The notes beneath the pieces are model-generated. The model saw only the letters and a list, made by a program, of their open reading frames with translations. It was not told the DNA's origin and made no database searches. Below are positions 53,728-63,923 of a DNA stretch of 64,000 nt, piece after piece. Numbering within the stretch: position 1 is the first letter of the stretch; each line of letters starts with the position of its first letter. Made by a program: the position numbers and the translations under genes. The DNA comes from Vogesella urethralis (GTDB lineage Bacteria > Pseudomonadota > Gammaproteobacteria > Burkholderiales > Chromobacteriaceae): positions 32,849 to 96,848 of the forward strand of contig NZ_VMDW02000047.1 in assembly GCF_007644045.2 (NCBI RefSeq), given 5' to 3'.

Positions 53728-54066
53728 TCAGAACGGCAGCTTCATGCCGGCCGGCAGGTTCATGCCGGCGGTAAAGCCCTGCATGCGCTCGGCGGAGGTT
53801 TCGTCGGCCTTGCGGCTGGCGTCGTTGAACGCGGCGGCGATCAGGTCTTCCAGCATGTCCTTGTCTTCCTTGGCGTCGGCCAGCAGGTCGTCGCTGATCG
53901 ATACGCGGCGGGTAACGTGGGAGCAGGTCATCACGACCTTCACCAGACCGTTACCGGCCTGGCCTTCCACTTCCACCTGGGCCAGTTCTTCCTGGGCTTT
54001 TTTCATGTTTTCCTGCATTTGCTGGGCCTGCTTCATCAGGCCAGCGATACCGGCTTTACCAAACAT
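53728..54066 (-). CDS. ybaB: Nucleoid-associated protein YbaB/EbfC
   Basis: A 112-residue homodimeric DNA-binding protein. The family N-terminus [34 protein letters not shown] is followed by the beta region [20 protein letters not shown] and a C-terminal helix with [19 protein letters not shown]. It lies 6 bases after dnaX and upstream of recR, the near-universal dnaX-ybaB-recR order. Confidence 0.96.
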   Translation of the reverse strand: MFGKAGIAGLMKQAQQMQENMKKAQEELAQVEVEGQAGNGLVKVVMTCSHVTRRVSISDDLLADAKEDKDMLEDLIAAAFNDASRKADETSAERMQGFTAGMNLPAGMKLPF

Positions 54067-54072
54067 CGCGGC

Positions 54073-56088
54073 TTACTCCTGAACGGGTTGTATTGTATCG
54101 GCGAGCAGCATGGCACCCATTTCCTGCACCAGCTGCCTGACCACCGGGTCGTTTTCCATGATCTGACGCGCTTCCGCCTGCAGCTCGCGCTTGGCGCGGG
54201 CATCGCGCATGGCGGGGGTCTCCATGTCGAGGGTCTCTACCGACACCCTCAAGGTGATGTCCCGGCCGAGATGCTCGGCCAGAACGGTTTTCAGTTTGTC
54301 CTGGTAATCGCGCGTGGCCATGCTGCGGAAGGCTTCCGGCACTGCCAGGTCGAACAGGCCGTTATCCCACTGCTTCAGCGCGGCGTTCTGCGCCAGCATG
54401 CGCGCGGCGCCCAGCTTGTTGCCCAGGCGGCGCACCAGCTCGGCCCAATCGCCGTCGAAGGCCGGGGCGGCGGGCTCGGACGGCGCGTCGGCCATCAATG
54501 CGCCGAAATCCTCGTCCATCATCATGGCGTAGGCCGGCAGCTCGTCATCGCTGGCGGTATCCAGGTTTTCCGGCTCGCGCTCGTCGTCTGCATCGACCGC
54601 CTCGCTGGCCGGCGCCGGGGCGATGACGGGTGCGGCGACCGGTGCAAGTGCTGCCACGGGAGCAAGCACCGCCGGCTTGGCGGGCGCAGTCACGGCGGCC
54701 GGGGCCGGGGCGTCTTCCCAAGGCGCCGGCTCACGCGGCGCGGCCGGGGCCGCTTTGGCAGCGGCGACGACTAGCGGCGCAGCAGGCCGCGCAGGCTCGG
54801 GTTCCGGCTCGGCCGGTGCCGGCTTGTCGGCGGCCGGCGCACTGCGCTCGGCCGGTTTCATGCCCAGCTGGGCCAGCGCCGCCCGCGCCGGCGATACACC
54901 GGCAGCCGCAGCCGCCGAGGCAGCCGGGTTGGCCGCATGGCCAGCCGGGGCCGGTTGCGACGGGCGCGCCGACGGCAACGGCCGCGCCACACTGTCGCCA
55001 CCGTTTACCGGGTGGAAAGCCAGCATGCGCAGCAGCGTCATGCTGAAGCCAGCGTGTTCGTCTGGCGCCAGCGCCAGGTCGCGGCGGCCGTGCAAGGCGA
55101 TCTGGTAGTACAGCTGGACGTCTTCCGGCGCCAGCGTGGCGGCCAGCGTAAACAGCGCGTCGCGCTCCGGCTCGTCGCCGGCAATGGCGTCGGGCACGGT
55201 CTGCGCCAGCGCGATCTGGTGCAGCACGTTGGCCAGCTCGGCCAGCGCGCTATCAAAACCGATACCACGCGCGGCCAACGCTTCCGCTTCGGCCATCAGG
55301 CGGGCACCATCGGCGGCGGCCAGCGCGTCCAGCAGGGTAAACAGATAGCGTTTATCCACCGCGCCCAGCATGGCGCGCACGCCCTCTTCTTTCACTTCAC
55401 CCAGCCCGTAGGCGATGGCTTGGTCCAGCAGCGACTGCGCGTCGCGCATGGAGCCAGCGGCGGCGCGGCCCAGCAGCGCCAGCGCCGGGCTTTCGTAGGC
55501 AATGCCCTCTACGTCCAGCATGTGCGCCAGATGGCTGGCCACCTGCTGCGGCGTCATGTTGCGCAGGCTGAACTGCAGGCAGCGGCTCAGCACCGTCACC
55601 GGCACTTTTTGCGGGTCGGTGGTGGCCAGGATGAACTTGACGTGGGCCGGCGGCTCTTCCAACGTCTTCAGCATGGCGTTGAAGGCACTTTTGGACAGCA
55701 TGTGCACTTCATCGATGATGTAGACCTTGTAGCGGCCCATGGTGGGCGTGTACTGGGCGTTTTCCAGTACTTCGCGGATATTGTCGATACCGGTATTGGA
55801 CGCGGCATCGATTTCCAGCAGGTCGACAAAGCGGCCGGCGTCGATCTGCGTGCAGGCCTGGCACACGCCACACGGCTCGGCCGTGGTGCCGGTTTCGCAG
55901 TTCAGGCTCTTGGCCAGAATACGGGCAATGGTGGTCTTGCCCACGCCACGGGTACCGGTGAGCAGGTAGGCGTGGTGCAGGCGGGATTCTTTCAGCGCAT
56001 TGGACAGGGCGCGCACCACGTGCTCCTGGCCGACCAGGTCGGCAAAGCGCTTGGGGCGCCACTTGCGGGCGAGAACTTGATAGGTCAT
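54073..56088 (-). CDS. dnaX: DNA polymerase III subunit tau/gamma
   Basis: A 671-residue clamp-loader ATPase. AAA+ domain with Walker A GTRGVGKT (45-52), zinc module Cys64, Cys73, Cys76, Cys79, DEVHMLSKSAFNAMLKTLEEPP and the SRC motif in TVLSRCLQF. A Pro/Ala-rich linker (about 370-530) leads to the tau C-terminal domain that binds polymerase alpha and DnaB. Length fits full tau (E. coli 643). I did not find an obvious A-rich slippery site for a gamma-type frameshift, but did not exclude one. Confidence 0.96.
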   Translation of the reverse strand: MTYQVLARKWRPKRFADLVGQEHVVRALSNALKESRLHHAYLLTGTRGVGKTTIARILAKSLNCETGTTAEPCGVCQACTQIDAGRFVDLLEIDAASNTGIDNIREVLENAQYTPTMGRYKVYIIDEVHMLSKSAFNAMLKTLEEPPAHVKFILATTDPQKVPVTVLSRCLQFSLRNMTPQQVASHLAHMLDVEGIAYESPALALLGRAAAGSMRDAQSLLDQAIAYGLGEVKEEGVRAMLGAVDKRYLFTLLDALAAADGARLMAEAEALAARGIGFDSALAELANVLHQIALAQTVPDAIAGDEPERDALFTLAATLAPEDVQLYYQIALHGRRDLALAPDEHAGFSMTLLRMLAFHPVNGGDSVARPLPSARPSQPAPAGHAANPAASAAAAAGVSPARAALAQLGMKPAERSAPAADKPAPAEPEPEPARPAAPLVVAAAKAAPAAPREPAPWEDAPAPAAVTAPAKPAVLAPVAALAPVAAPVIAPAPASEAVDADDEREPENLDTASDDELPAYAMMMDEDFGALMADAPSEPAAPAFDGDWAELVRRLGNKLGAARMLAQNAALKQWDNGLFDLAVPEAFRSMATRDYQDKLKTVLAEHLGRDITLRVSVETLDMETPAMRDARAKRELQAEARQIMENDPVVRQLVQEMGAMLLADTIQPVQE

Positions 56089-56155
56089 GGCGGCCGATTC
56101 TAAAGGGATTCGCCAGCGATGGCGACTATTTCTGCGCTGGCCGCCCCGCCCCGAT

Positions 56156-57178
56156 TCAGTTCACGCTGCCTTGGCTGGCGGCCATTCTGGCCTGCAGAAA
56201 GCGGGCGCGCATTTCCTGCGACAGCTCGTGCGCCACCATCGCGTACAGCGTGCTCTTGTTGTAACGGGTGATGGTGTAGAAGTTGTTCAGGCCCAGCCAG
56301 TAGCGAGTGACCCCCGGCGCCACTTCCAGCGGCACCAGCACCGCCAGCGCATCGTCGCGCACCGGCGCTTGCGGCAGCACGCCACGCGCTTTCAGCTCGG
56401 CCACCGTGTAGTGCAGGTTGAACTTGTCGGCGGCCAACTCGTCCGGCACCGTGCCCGGCGCCAGCTCGGCCGGAATCACCACGTCGTCGCCCCCCAGCCA
56501 GCCGTGCTCGCGGAAGTAGTTGGCCACGCTGCCAATGGCGTCGGCCGGGTTGTTCCAGATGTCCTTGTGGCCATCGCCGTCAAAATCTACCGCCCACTTG
56601 CGGTAGCTGGACGGCATGAACTGCGGCAAGCCCATGGCGCCGGCGTAGCTACCCTTCAGGCTCAGCGCGTTGACGTTCTCGCTGCGCGCCAGGCGGAAGA
56701 ACTCGGTCAGCTCGGCACGGAAGAAGTCGGCACGGCGCGGGTAATCGAACGCCAGCGTGGTCAACGCATCGGCCAGGCGGAAGCTGCCGGTGTTGCGGCC
56801 GTAGCGCGTTTCAATGCCGATGATGGCCACGATGATCTCGGGCGCCACGCGGTAGGTCTCGGCGGCACGTTGCAGCGTGGCTTCATTTTGCTGCCAGAAG
56901 GTCACGCCCTCCTGCATCAGCTTGTCGCTATAGAAGTTGGGGCGGAACTGGTACCACGGCCGTGCGGTGGACGGCTTGTCCATGATGGCGATGATGTTCG
57001 GCTTCGGCTCCACATTGGCAAACACGGTTTCCAGCTCGGCACGGGTCAGCTCGCCGCTGGCGACCTGCTCGTCGATATAGCGCTGCACGTCCGGGCGCAT
57101 CAGTAGCGCCACGTCGGCATGGGTGGCCACGCTGGCCAGCAGCAGGCCGGCCGCGGCCAGCACGGTCTTGAAAGTCAT
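56156..57178 (-). CDS. mltB: Lytic murein transglycosylase B (MltB family)
   Basis: A 340-residue periplasmic enzyme that cleaves peptidoglycan to 1,6-anhydro-muropeptides. ATG 57178 starts a signal peptide (TVLAAAGLLLASVATHA, cleavage likely after THA). There is no lipobox cysteine, so it may be soluble rather than a lipoprotein as in E. coli. The catalytic Glu is in IIGIETRYGRNTG; SLKGSYAGAMGLPQFMPSSYRKWAVDFDGDGHKDIW is the family core. Its stop lies 67 bases upstream of dnaX in transcription direction. Confidence 0.93.
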   Translation of the reverse strand: MTFKTVLAAAGLLLASVATHADVALLMRPDVQRYIDEQVASGELTRAELETVFANVEPKPNIIAIMDKPSTARPWYQFRPNFYSDKLMQEGVTFWQQNEATLQRAAETYRVAPEIIVAIIGIETRYGRNTGSFRLADALTTLAFDYPRRADFFRAELTEFFRLARSENVNALSLKGSYAGAMGLPQFMPSSYRKWAVDFDGDGHKDIWNNPADAIGSVANYFREHGWLGGDDVVIPAELAPGTVPDELAADKFNLHYTVAELKARGVLPQAPVRDDALAVLVPLEVAPGVTRYWLGLNNFYTITRYNKSTLYAMVAHELSQEMRARFLQARMAASQGSVN

Positions 57179-57195
57179 GGCGATTATCCGCAGGA

Positions 57196-57208
57196 AAGGT
57201 TGGCCGCA
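57196..57208 (+). repeat. Dispersed 13-bp motif AAGGTTGGCCGCA, single copy (hrcA-mltB gap)
   Basis: Exact copy in the 37-bp gap between hrcA and mltB, eight bases downstream of the hrcA stop in transcription direction. Confidence 0.6.
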
Positions 57209-57215
57209 AGGCGGC

Positions 57216-58235
57216 CTAGTCATTGAAATTGAGGGCGCTGGACACCAGGCGTGCGGTGATGTCCACAATCGGAATCACCCGCTCGTAAGCCATGCGCGTG
57301 GGCCCCACCACGCCCAACGTGCCCACTACCTGGCCGTTCAGGCGATACGGCGCGATCACCACGCTGCAGTCGTCCAGCGTCATCACGCCGGACTCGTCGC
57401 CGATGAAAAGGTTCACCCCCGGCGCGCGGCGGCTTTGCTCCAGCAGCTGCAGCAGCTCGGTCTTACGCTGGAAGGTATCGAACAGTTCGCGCAGCCGGTT
57501 CAGGTCGCCAGAGAAGTCGCTGACATTCAGCAGCTTGCCCTCGCCGCTGATCACCAGGTCGTCGCCGCCAGACAGCGCTTGCTGCCCGAACAGGATGGCC
57601 ATCTGCATCAGCTCGGAGATGTCGCCGCGCAGTTGCTGCAGCTCCTCGCCCACCCGGCTGGCAATGCGGTCGAAGGCGTGGCCGGCGTAATGCTGGTTGA
57701 GGAAGTTGGCCGCCTCCACCAGCTCGCTGCTGCTGTAATCGCGCGCGGTGTTGAACAGGTGGTTCTGCACATCGCCTTCCAGCGTCACCAGAATCAGCAG
57801 CACCCGGCGCTCGGACAAGCGCAGGAACTCCACCTGGCGGAAGGCAGCGTCGGCGCGCTGCGGCGTCATCACCACGCCGGCAAACTGCGTCAGCTCCGAC
57901 AGCAGCTGCGACGCAGCCTGTACCACGCGCTGCGGGCTATCCGGCTGCAGGTTGTGGCGCAGCTCGGCCACCGCCGGCTCCCCCAGCTGCTGCACGGTAA
58001 GCAAGCGGTCGACAAACAGCCGGTAACCACGCGGCGTGGGCACACGCCCGGCCGACGTGTGCGGCGAGGCGATCAGGCCCAGGCCTTCCAGGTCGGCCAG
58101 CATATTGCGGATGGACGCCGGCGACAGCTCCAGGCCGGACACCGCCGCCAGCGTCTTGGACGCCACCGGCTGGCCGTCGGCGATGTAGCGCTCTACCAGA
58201 ACCTTGAGCAGATGTTGGGTGCGATCGTTCAGCAT
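57216..58235 (-). CDS. hrcA: Heat-inducible transcription repressor HrcA
   Basis: A 339-residue repressor of chaperone genes that binds CIRCE operators and is stabilised by GroEL. It has an N-terminal winged helix (QHLLKVLVERYIADGQPVASKTLA, LSPASIRNMLADLEGLGLIASPHTSAGRVPTPRGYRLFVD) and a C-terminal GAF-like dimer domain with VGTLGVVGPTRMAYERVI. The ATG at 58235 is divergent from recA. No CIRCE sequence is seen upstream, and no grpE-dnaK follows, so it is not in a heat-shock operon here. Confidence 0.95.
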   Translation of the reverse strand: MLNDRTQHLLKVLVERYIADGQPVASKTLAAVSGLELSPASIRNMLADLEGLGLIASPHTSAGRVPTPRGYRLFVDRLLTVQQLGEPAVAELRHNLQPDSPQRVVQAASQLLSELTQFAGVVMTPQRADAAFRQVEFLRLSERRVLLILVTLEGDVQNHLFNTARDYSSSELVEAANFLNQHYAGHAFDRIASRVGEELQQLRGDISELMQMAILFGQQALSGGDDLVISGEGKLLNVSDFSGDLNRLRELFDTFQRKTELLQLLEQSRRAPGVNLFIGDESGVMTLDDCSVVIAPYRLNGQVVGTLGVVGPTRMAYERVIPIVDITARLVSSALNFND

Positions 58236-58381
58236 GCAGCCATTCTGTCACAGCTTGCCGCATCGCCAAAGCCCCGCCGCGACACGGCCAACCGGGCCGG
58301 CCATTCGTGCGATAATCAGCGCTTGGCCAGCCACCCTGCGTGGCCGGTGTGGCGTTCTTGCACCGGCGGCTGCGTTTTTAT

Positions 58382-58410
58382 TTGGCAGGCCGGATGAAAA
58401 CGTACATAAT
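58382..58410 (+). promoter_or_regulatory. recA: recA promoter
   Basis: TTGGCA (58382-58387), 17-bp spacer, CATAAT (58405-58410): a strong sigma-70 match 47 bases before the ATG. No CTGT-N8-ACAG LexA box overlaps it. Confidence 0.75.
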
Positions 58411-58457
58411 CAAACCCATCACGAATTTGAACTCAACGATTTCCGATTGGAGCAAGC

Positions 58458-59522
58458 ATGGCAGAGCGTTCCGAAGACAAGAGCAAGGCACTGAGCGCAG
58501 CGCTGGCGCAGATTGAAAAGCAGTTCGGCAAAGGCTCGATCATGCGCATGAGCGACAACCAGATCACCGAAAACCTGCAAGTGATCAGCACCGGCTCGCT
58601 GGGCCTGGACCTGGCACTGGGCGTGGGTGGCCTGCCGCGCGGCCGTGTGGTGGAAATCTACGGCCCGGAATCGTCGGGTAAAACCACGCTGTGTCTGCAA
58701 GTGGTAGCCGAAGCCCAAAAACTGGGCGGCACCTGCGCCTACATCGACGCCGAAAACGCGCTCGACCCGCAATACGCGCAGAAACTGGGCGTCTCGGTAG
58801 AAGACCTGCTGATCTCGCAACCGGACACCGGCGAACAGGCACTGGAAATCTGCGACATGCTGGTGCGCTCCGGCGGCGTGGACGTGATCGTGGTGGACTC
58901 GGTTGCCGCGCTGGTACCGAAGGCCGAAATCGAAGGCGAGATGGGCGACAGCCACGTCGGCCTGCAGGCCCGCCTGATGAGCCAGGCGCTGCGTAAACTG
59001 ACCGGCAACATCAAGCGCACCAACACGCTGGTGATCTTCATCAACCAGATCCGCATGAAGATCGGCGTGATGTTCGGCAGCCCGGAAACCACCACCGGCG
59101 GTAACGCGCTGAAGTTCTACGCCTCGGTGCGCATGGACATCCGCCGCATCGGCGGTATCAAGAAGTCCGACGAAGTGGTAGGTAACGAAACCCGCGTCAA
59201 AGTAGTGAAAAACAAGGTATCGCCGCCGTTCAAGCAAGCCGATTTCGACATCCTGTACGGCGAAGGCATCAGCCGCGAAGGCGAGATCATCGAGCTGGGC
59301 GTGGAGCACGGCTTCATCGACAAATCCGGTGCCTGGTACGCCTACAACGGCCAGAAGATCGGCCAGGGTAAGGACAACACCCGCGAGTGGCTGAAGGCCA
59401 ACCCGGCCATCGCCCAGGAAGTGGAACGCAAGATACGCGAAGCCGTCGGCGTGAAAGTACAGATCACCGAAGGCCAGCCGGACGAAGACGACGCCCTGCT
59501 GGACGACACCTTCGACGCCTGA
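58458..59522 (+). CDS. recA: Recombinase RecA
   Basis: A 354-residue ATP-dependent strand-exchange protein. It shows [21 protein letters not shown], Walker A GPESSGKT (69-76), [54 protein letters not shown], and an acidic C-terminus ([13 protein letters not shown]). ATG 58458 follows TTGGAGCAAG. The stop overlaps the recX ATG by one base. The leader and promoter are compact, with no visible SOS box. Confidence 0.98.
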   Translation: MAERSEDKSKALSAALAQIEKQFGKGSIMRMSDNQITENLQVISTGSLGLDLALGVGGLPRGRVVEIYGPESSGKTTLCLQVVAEAQKLGGTCAYIDAENALDPQYAQKLGVSVEDLLISQPDTGEQALEICDMLVRSGGVDVIVVDSVAALVPKAEIEGEMGDSHVGLQARLMSQALRKLTGNIKRTNTLVIFINQIRMKIGVMFGSPETTTGGNALKFYASVRMDIRRIGGIKKSDEVVGNETRVKVVKNKVSPPFKQADFDILYGEGISREGEIIELGVEHGFIDKSGAWYAYNGQKIGQGKDNTREWLKANPAIAQEVERKIREAVGVKVQITEGQPDEDDALLDDTFDA

Positions 59523-59986
59523 TGAGTACGGGCAAAAGCCTGAAGGCGCGAGCCGTCGACCTTCTTTCCCGCCGCGAGCACACGCGGCTGGAACTGAAGC
59601 GGCGGCTCGCGCCGTTTGCACAGGAAGGCGACGACCTCGACGCCGTGCTGGACGAACTGGCCGGCAAGCACTGGCAATCGGACAGCCGCTTTGCCGAGCA
59701 GTTTGCCGATAGCCGCAGCCGCAAGTACGGCAGCCGCCGCATCGCCATGGAAATGCGCGAACGCGGCGTGGACGCCGACACCATCAAGGCCACGCTGTCC
59801 GGCCGCAGCGACCTGGCCACCGCGCGCCAGCTGTGGCTGAAGAAATTCGGCCAGCCACCCGCCGACGCTGCCGAACGCGCCAAACAGATGCGCTTTCTGG
59901 CCAGCCGCGGTTTCGGCATGGACACCATCCGCCAGGTAATCAAGGGCAGCGACGACTGGCCCGACGAGCACGACGGCGATTTATAG
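59522..59986 (+). CDS. recX: RecA modulator RecX
   Basis: A 154-residue all-helical protein that binds RecA filaments and limits their activity. The ATG at 59522 shares its A with the recA TGA, giving [29 protein letters not shown], the typical RecX start; longer upstream extensions only overlap recA. It has LAGKHWQSDSRFAEQFADSRSRKYGSRRIAMEMRERGVD and SRGFGMDTIRQVIKG. Size matches the family (about 150-166). Overlap implies low, coupled expression. Confidence 0.95.
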   Translation: MSTGKSLKARAVDLLSRREHTRLELKRRLAPFAQEGDDLDAVLDELAGKHWQSDSRFAEQFADSRSRKYGSRRIAMEMRERGVDADTIKATLSGRSDLATARQLWLKKFGQPPADAAERAKQMRFLASRGFGMDTIRQVIKGSDDWPDEHDGDL

Positions 59987-60031
59987 CAAGCGGCACCGCC
60001 AGCCGCGCCAAAAAGCCGCGTTTCGGGTGTA

Positions 60032-60044
60032 AAGGTTGGCCGCA
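60032..60044 (+). repeat. Dispersed 13-bp motif AAGGTTGGCCGCA, single copy (recX-alaS gap)
   Basis: Exact copy 46 bases after recX and 98 bases before alaS. It is followed by AGGCTTGCC and has no inverted partner. Confidence 0.6.
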
Positions 60045-60142
60045 AGGCTTGCCAGCAACGTGTGCAGTTGCCACAATCGACCCGATATTCACGCGTCGCG
60101 TGTCGCCGTTTTCAGAATCCGATTCAATACGACCCAATCCCT

Positions 60143-62773
60143 ATGAAAACTTCTGCCATCCGCCAGAAATTCCTGGAGTTCTTTGCCTCCAAAAACCACC
60201 AGGTTGTGGCTTCCAGCAGCCTGATTCCGGGCAACGACCCCACCCTGATGTTCACCGTCGCCGGCATGGTGCAGTTCAAGGACCTGTTCCTGGGCTTCGA
60301 AAAGCGCGACTACACCCGCGCCACCACCAGCCAGAAGTGCCTGCGCGCCGGCGGCAAACACAACGACCTGGAAAACGTCGGTTACACCGCGCGTCACCAC
60401 ACCTTCTTCGAAATGCTGGGCAACTTCAGCTTTGGCGACTACTTCAAGCACGACGCCATCACCTACGCCTGGGAATTCCTCACCGGCGAGCAATGGCTGA
60501 ACCTGCCGAAAGACAAGCTGATGGTCACCGTGTACGCCAGCGATGACGAAGCCTACGACATCTGGCACAAGACCGTTGGCCTGCCGGCAGAGAAAATCGT
60601 CCGCATCGGCGATAACAAGGGCGCACCGTACGCGTCCGACAACTTCTGGACCATGGGCGACACCGGCCCCTGCGGCCCGTGTACCGAGATCTTCTACGAC
60701 CACGGCCCGAGCGTGGCCGGCGGCCCTCCGGGCAGCCCGGACGAAGACGGCGACCGCTTCATGGAAATCTGGAACAACGTTTTCATGCAGTTCAACCGCG
60801 ACGAAACCGGCACCCTGCACCCGCTGCCGAAACCGTCCGTCGACACCGGCATGGGCCTGGAGCGCCTGTCCACCGTGCTGCAGAACGTGAAGTCCAACTA
60901 CGAAACCGACGCCCTGGCCTGCCTGGTGCGCGCCGCTGCGCGTGAAACCGGCGTGCCGTACAGCCAGGACGTGCCGTCGCTGAAAGTGATCGCCGACCAT
61001 ATCCGCGCCTGCTCGTTCATGATCGCCGATGGCATTCTGCCGTCCGCCGACGGCCGCGGCTACGTACTGCGCCGCATCGCCCGCCGCGCCATCCGCCACG
61101 GCTACAAGCTGGGCCAGAAAGGCCTGTTCTTCCACAAGATCGTCGCTGATCTGGTGGCAGAGATGGGCGACGCCTACCCGGAACTGCGCCAGAAGCAGGC
61201 CGAGATCGAAGACGCACTGCGCGCCGAAGAGATCAAGTTTGCCGAAACGCTGGATACCGGCATGGCGCTGGTTGACGCCGCACTGGCTGGCGGCAAAACC
61301 GCCATGGACGGCGACACCATCTTCAAGCTGTACGACACCTACGGCTTCCCGGTCGACCTGACTGCCGACATCTGCCGCGAGCGCAATATCGAAGTGGACA
61401 TGGCCGGCTTCGAGCGCGCCATGGAAGCGCAGCGCACCCGCGCCCGCGCCGCATCGGCGTTCAAGGTTGCCGGCAACCTCAGCTACGAAGGCAGCGATAC
61501 CACCTTCCACGGCTACAGCCAGACCAGCGTCGACGCCCGCATCGTGGCCCTGTACAAAGGCACCGAGCAAGTGGACGCCCTGGCAGCCGGCGACGACGGC
61601 GTGGTGGTACTGGACCACACCGCCTTCTACGCTGAAGGCGGCGGCCAGGTCGGCGACGTAGGCGAAATCTCGGTCACTGGCGGCGTAGACGCACTGTTCG
61701 ACGTGGCCGACACCCAGAAAGTGAAAGCCGCCGTCTTCGGCCACACCGGCCGTCTGGCCCGTGGCGCGCTGAAAGTGGGCGACACCGTACAGGCCACCAT
61801 CGACCTGCACAAACGCCTGGCCACCACCCGCAACCACTCGGCCACCCACCTGCTGCACGCTGCACTGCGCAAGGTACTGGGCAGCCACGTGGCGCAAAAA
61901 GGCTCGCTGGTGAACCCGGAGCGCACCCGCTTCGACTTCGCCCACGGCCAGCCGGTGACTGCCGACGAGATCGCCGAGATCGAGCGCCTGGTCAACCACG
62001 TGATTGCGGCCAACTACGACGTCAAAGCCGAACTGATGAGCTTCGACGACGCCGTGCGCGCTGGCGCCATGGCGCTGTTTGGCGAGAAATACGGCGATGA
62101 AGTACGCGTACTGACCATGGGCGACTTCTCTGCCGAACTGTGCGGCGGTACCCACGTACAGCGCACCGGTGACATCGGCTTCTTCAAGATCGTGACCGAA
62201 AGCGGCGTAGCTGCCGGCGTGCGCCGTATCGAAGCCGTTACCGGCGAAGGCGCGGTGGCCTACGTACAAGCCCAGGACGCCCTGCTGAAAGCCGCTGCGG
62301 CCAACCTGAAGGCACAAAGCAGCGATGAAGTACTGGGCAAGATCGGCAGCCTGCAGGCCGATGTGAAAGCGCTGGAAAAAGAACTGGCCGCCATCAAGGC
62401 CAAACTGGCCGCCAGCGCCGGCGACAGCCTGGCCGAGCAAGCCAGCGAAGTGAACGGCGTCAAGCTGCTGGCCGCGGAGCTGGAAGGCGCCGACAACGCC
62501 ACCCTGCGCGACACGCTGGACAAGCTGAAAGACAAGCTGGGCTCCGCTGTGATCGTGCTGGGCAGCAAGGCCGACGGCAAGGTAGCGCTGATCGCCGGCG
62601 TCACCAAGGACCTGACCGGCCGCTTCAAGGCTGGCGAACTGGTGAACCACGTGGCACAGCAGGTAGGCGGCAAAGGCGGTGGCCGTCCGGACATGGCCCA
62701 GGCCGGCGGCACCCAGCCGGAAAACCTGGCTGCCGCACTGGCCAGCGCCAAAGACTGGCTGGCTGCCAAGTAA
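60143..62773 (+). CDS. alaS: Alanyl-tRNA synthetase
   Basis: An 876-residue class II synthetase. The catalytic core carries [15 protein letters not shown] and [20 protein letters not shown]. The editing domain has the zinc-type [22 protein letters not shown] and [17 protein letters not shown]. The C-terminal coiled coil and oligomerisation part end with [15 protein letters not shown]. The ATG at 60143 gives [14 protein letters not shown] as expected; length equals E. coli AlaS (876). The recX-alaS order is common in proteobacteria. A terminator follows. Confidence 0.98.
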   Translation: MKTSAIRQKFLEFFASKNHQVVASSSLIPGNDPTLMFTVAGMVQFKDLFLGFEKRDYTRATTSQKCLRAGGKHNDLENVGYTARHHTFFEMLGNFSFGDYFKHDAITYAWEFLTGEQWLNLPKDKLMVTVYASDDEAYDIWHKTVGLPAEKIVRIGDNKGAPYASDNFWTMGDTGPCGPCTEIFYDHGPSVAGGPPGSPDEDGDRFMEIWNNVFMQFNRDETGTLHPLPKPSVDTGMGLERLSTVLQNVKSNYETDALACLVRAAARETGVPYSQDVPSLKVIADHIRACSFMIADGILPSADGRGYVLRRIARRAIRHGYKLGQKGLFFHKIVADLVAEMGDAYPELRQKQAEIEDALRAEEIKFAETLDTGMALVDAALAGGKTAMDGDTIFKLYDTYGFPVDLTADICRERNIEVDMAGFERAMEAQRTRARAASAFKVAGNLSYEGSDTTFHGYSQTSVDARIVALYKGTEQVDALAAGDDGVVVLDHTAFYAEGGGQVGDVGEISVTGGVDALFDVADTQKVKAAVFGHTGRLARGALKVGDTVQATIDLHKRLATTRNHSATHLLHAALRKVLGSHVAQKGSLVNPERTRFDFAHGQPVTADEIAEIERLVNHVIAANYDVKAELMSFDDAVRAGAMALFGEKYGDEVRVLTMGDFSAELCGGTHVQRTGDIGFFKIVTESGVAAGVRRIEAVTGEGAVAYVQAQDALLKAAAANLKAQSSDEVLGKIGSLQADVKALEKELAAIKAKLAASAGDSLAEQASEVNGVKLLAAELEGADNATLRDTLDKLKDKLGSAVIVLGSKADGKVALIAGVTKDLTGRFKAGELVNHVAQQVGGKGGGRPDMAQAGGTQPENLAAALASAKDWLAAK

Positions 62774-62790
62774 GACAGCCACCCGGCAAG

Positions 62791-62827
62791 CAACACCCCC
62801 GCGCCCAGGCCCGGGGGTGTTTTTTTG
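62791..62827 (+). terminator. Rho-independent terminator of alaS
   Basis: AACACCCCC (62791-62799) pairs with GGGGGTGTT (62813-62821), then continues as TTTTTTG. Confidence 0.92.
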
Positions 62828-62884
62828 ATGACGCGCCGGCAAAGCAACACATCCTTGCAGTTCGACCCGCATCAGCCACACTGA

Positions 62885-63745
62885 ATGGGTAGCCCAGCCG
62901 GACACCCCGCCATGCACCCTGCCCACCCGCCTCGCTCCAGCACTGCCTACCGCCGCAAGCTGCGTGGCCTTCGCCTGACTGGCGTGCTGTTGCTGGGCTG
63001 TTGCAGCGCTGCTGGCGCGCAGCAAAACAGCAACGAGCTGATCGCCGTCACCGAGCCTTGGCCACCCTACAACACCTTCAGCAACGACGAGACGCCAGAC
63101 GGCGCCCACGGCCTGATTGTGCAGCGCGCACTGGCGCTTGGCGGCCTCAGCGCCACGATCAGCGTTTATCCGTGGGCACGCGCCATGGCGCTGGCAGAAA
63201 ACCGCCCCAACACGCTGCTGTTCAGCCTGGCGCGCACACCCGAGCGGGAAAGCCGTTTTATCTGGATAGGCAAGCTCAGCCAGACGCAACAGTTTCTATG
63301 GCGACTGCCTGCTCACCAGAGCAGCAGCAACCTGCAACAGATCATTACCTGCTGCAGTATCTGTACGGTACGCAAGGATGTCAGCGAAGAGGCGCTACGG
63401 GAACAGGACAAGACGCAACGGCTGCAGCTGGTGCTGACCGGCAGCCACCACGACTGCCTGCGCATGCTACGGGGCGGTAGCGTGCAATTCATGGCCGGCT
63501 CGCCATACCGGATCAAGGCCACGCTGCTACAAGCCAGCTTACCCGCCAGCCTGCTGCAACGCGACGTGGCCATCGCCCCGCCGCGCGAGCTGTATCTTGC
63601 GGCCAACCTGGACACCCCTACAGGCACTATCCGCAAACTGCAACAAGCGATGCAGCAATTGCAGGACAGCGGTGAAAGCGAACGGCTGCTGCAACAGGTA
63701 CTGGCCAGGCCGCTACCGATGGCAGAGAAACCGGCACCGCCATGA
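62885..63745 (+). CDS. Periplasmic solute-binding protein, family 3 (HisJ/GlnH-like fold)
   Basis: A protein of up to 286 residues, start uncertain between ATG 62885 and ATG 62912, neither with a good ribosome binding site. A basic stretch and hydrophobic segment (LRLTGVLLLGCCSAAGA) form a signal peptide. The LLGC could serve as a loose lipobox, or cleavage may fall after AGA. The mature part fits SBP_bac_3: AVTEPWPPYNTF near the start, YPWARAMALAE and RFIWIGKL. An odd cysteine cluster TCCSIC lies in the middle. No permease or kinase is adjacent, so it may act as an orphan sensor-type binding protein. Confidence 0.75.
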   Translation: MGSPAGHPAMHPAHPPRSSTAYRRKLRGLRLTGVLLLGCCSAAGAQQNSNELIAVTEPWPPYNTFSNDETPDGAHGLIVQRALALGGLSATISVYPWARAMALAENRPNTLLFSLARTPERESRFIWIGKLSQTQQFLWRLPAHQSSSNLQQIITCCSICTVRKDVSEEALREQDKTQRLQLVLTGSHHDCLRMLRGGSVQFMAGSPYRIKATLLQASLPASLLQRDVAIAPPRELYLAANLDTPTGTIRKLQQAMQQLQDSGESERLLQQVLARPLPMAEKPAPP

Positions 63746-63768
63746 TGGCAGCGCACAAAGCAAAAAAG

Positions 63769-63794
63769 ACAAACCCGCCAAAAGGCGGGTTTGT
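63769..63794. terminator. Bidirectional terminator between the solute-binding protein and tRNA-Asn
   Basis: ACAAACCCGCC-AAAA-GGCGGGTTTGT: an 11-bp stem with A/T flanks, 23 bases after the binding-protein stop and nine bases from the tRNA 3' end. Confidence 0.88.
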
Positions 63795-63802
63795 CTTGAT
63801 GG

Positions 63803-63878
63803 TGGCTCCCCGAGCAGGGCTCGAACCTGCGACCTGCGGATTAACAGTCCGTCGCTCTACCGACTGAGCTATCAGGGA
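63803..63878 (-). tRNA. tRNA-Asn (GTT), copy 1
   Basis: A 76-base cloverleaf on the - strand: acceptor TCCCTGA/TCGGGGA pairs with encoded CCA, D-loop AGCTCAGTCGGTAGAGC, anticodon loop CTGTTAA (GTT, asparagine), and T-arm GCAGGTTCGAGCCCTGC. It reads toward the bidirectional terminator and is the downstream gene of the tandem pair. Confidence 0.97.
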
Positions 63879-63923
63879 ACATACTGCATGAAGCACCGCC
63901 CGAAGGCTTTACTTCCAAATTGT

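Noticed and set aside
60089..63289. Very long open frame (about 1066 codons) on the - strand across alaS
   Set aside because: It is the antisense of alaS in a GC-rich gene. Its translation is His/Gln/Ala/Val-rich without any domain, while alaS on the + strand has all family motifs.
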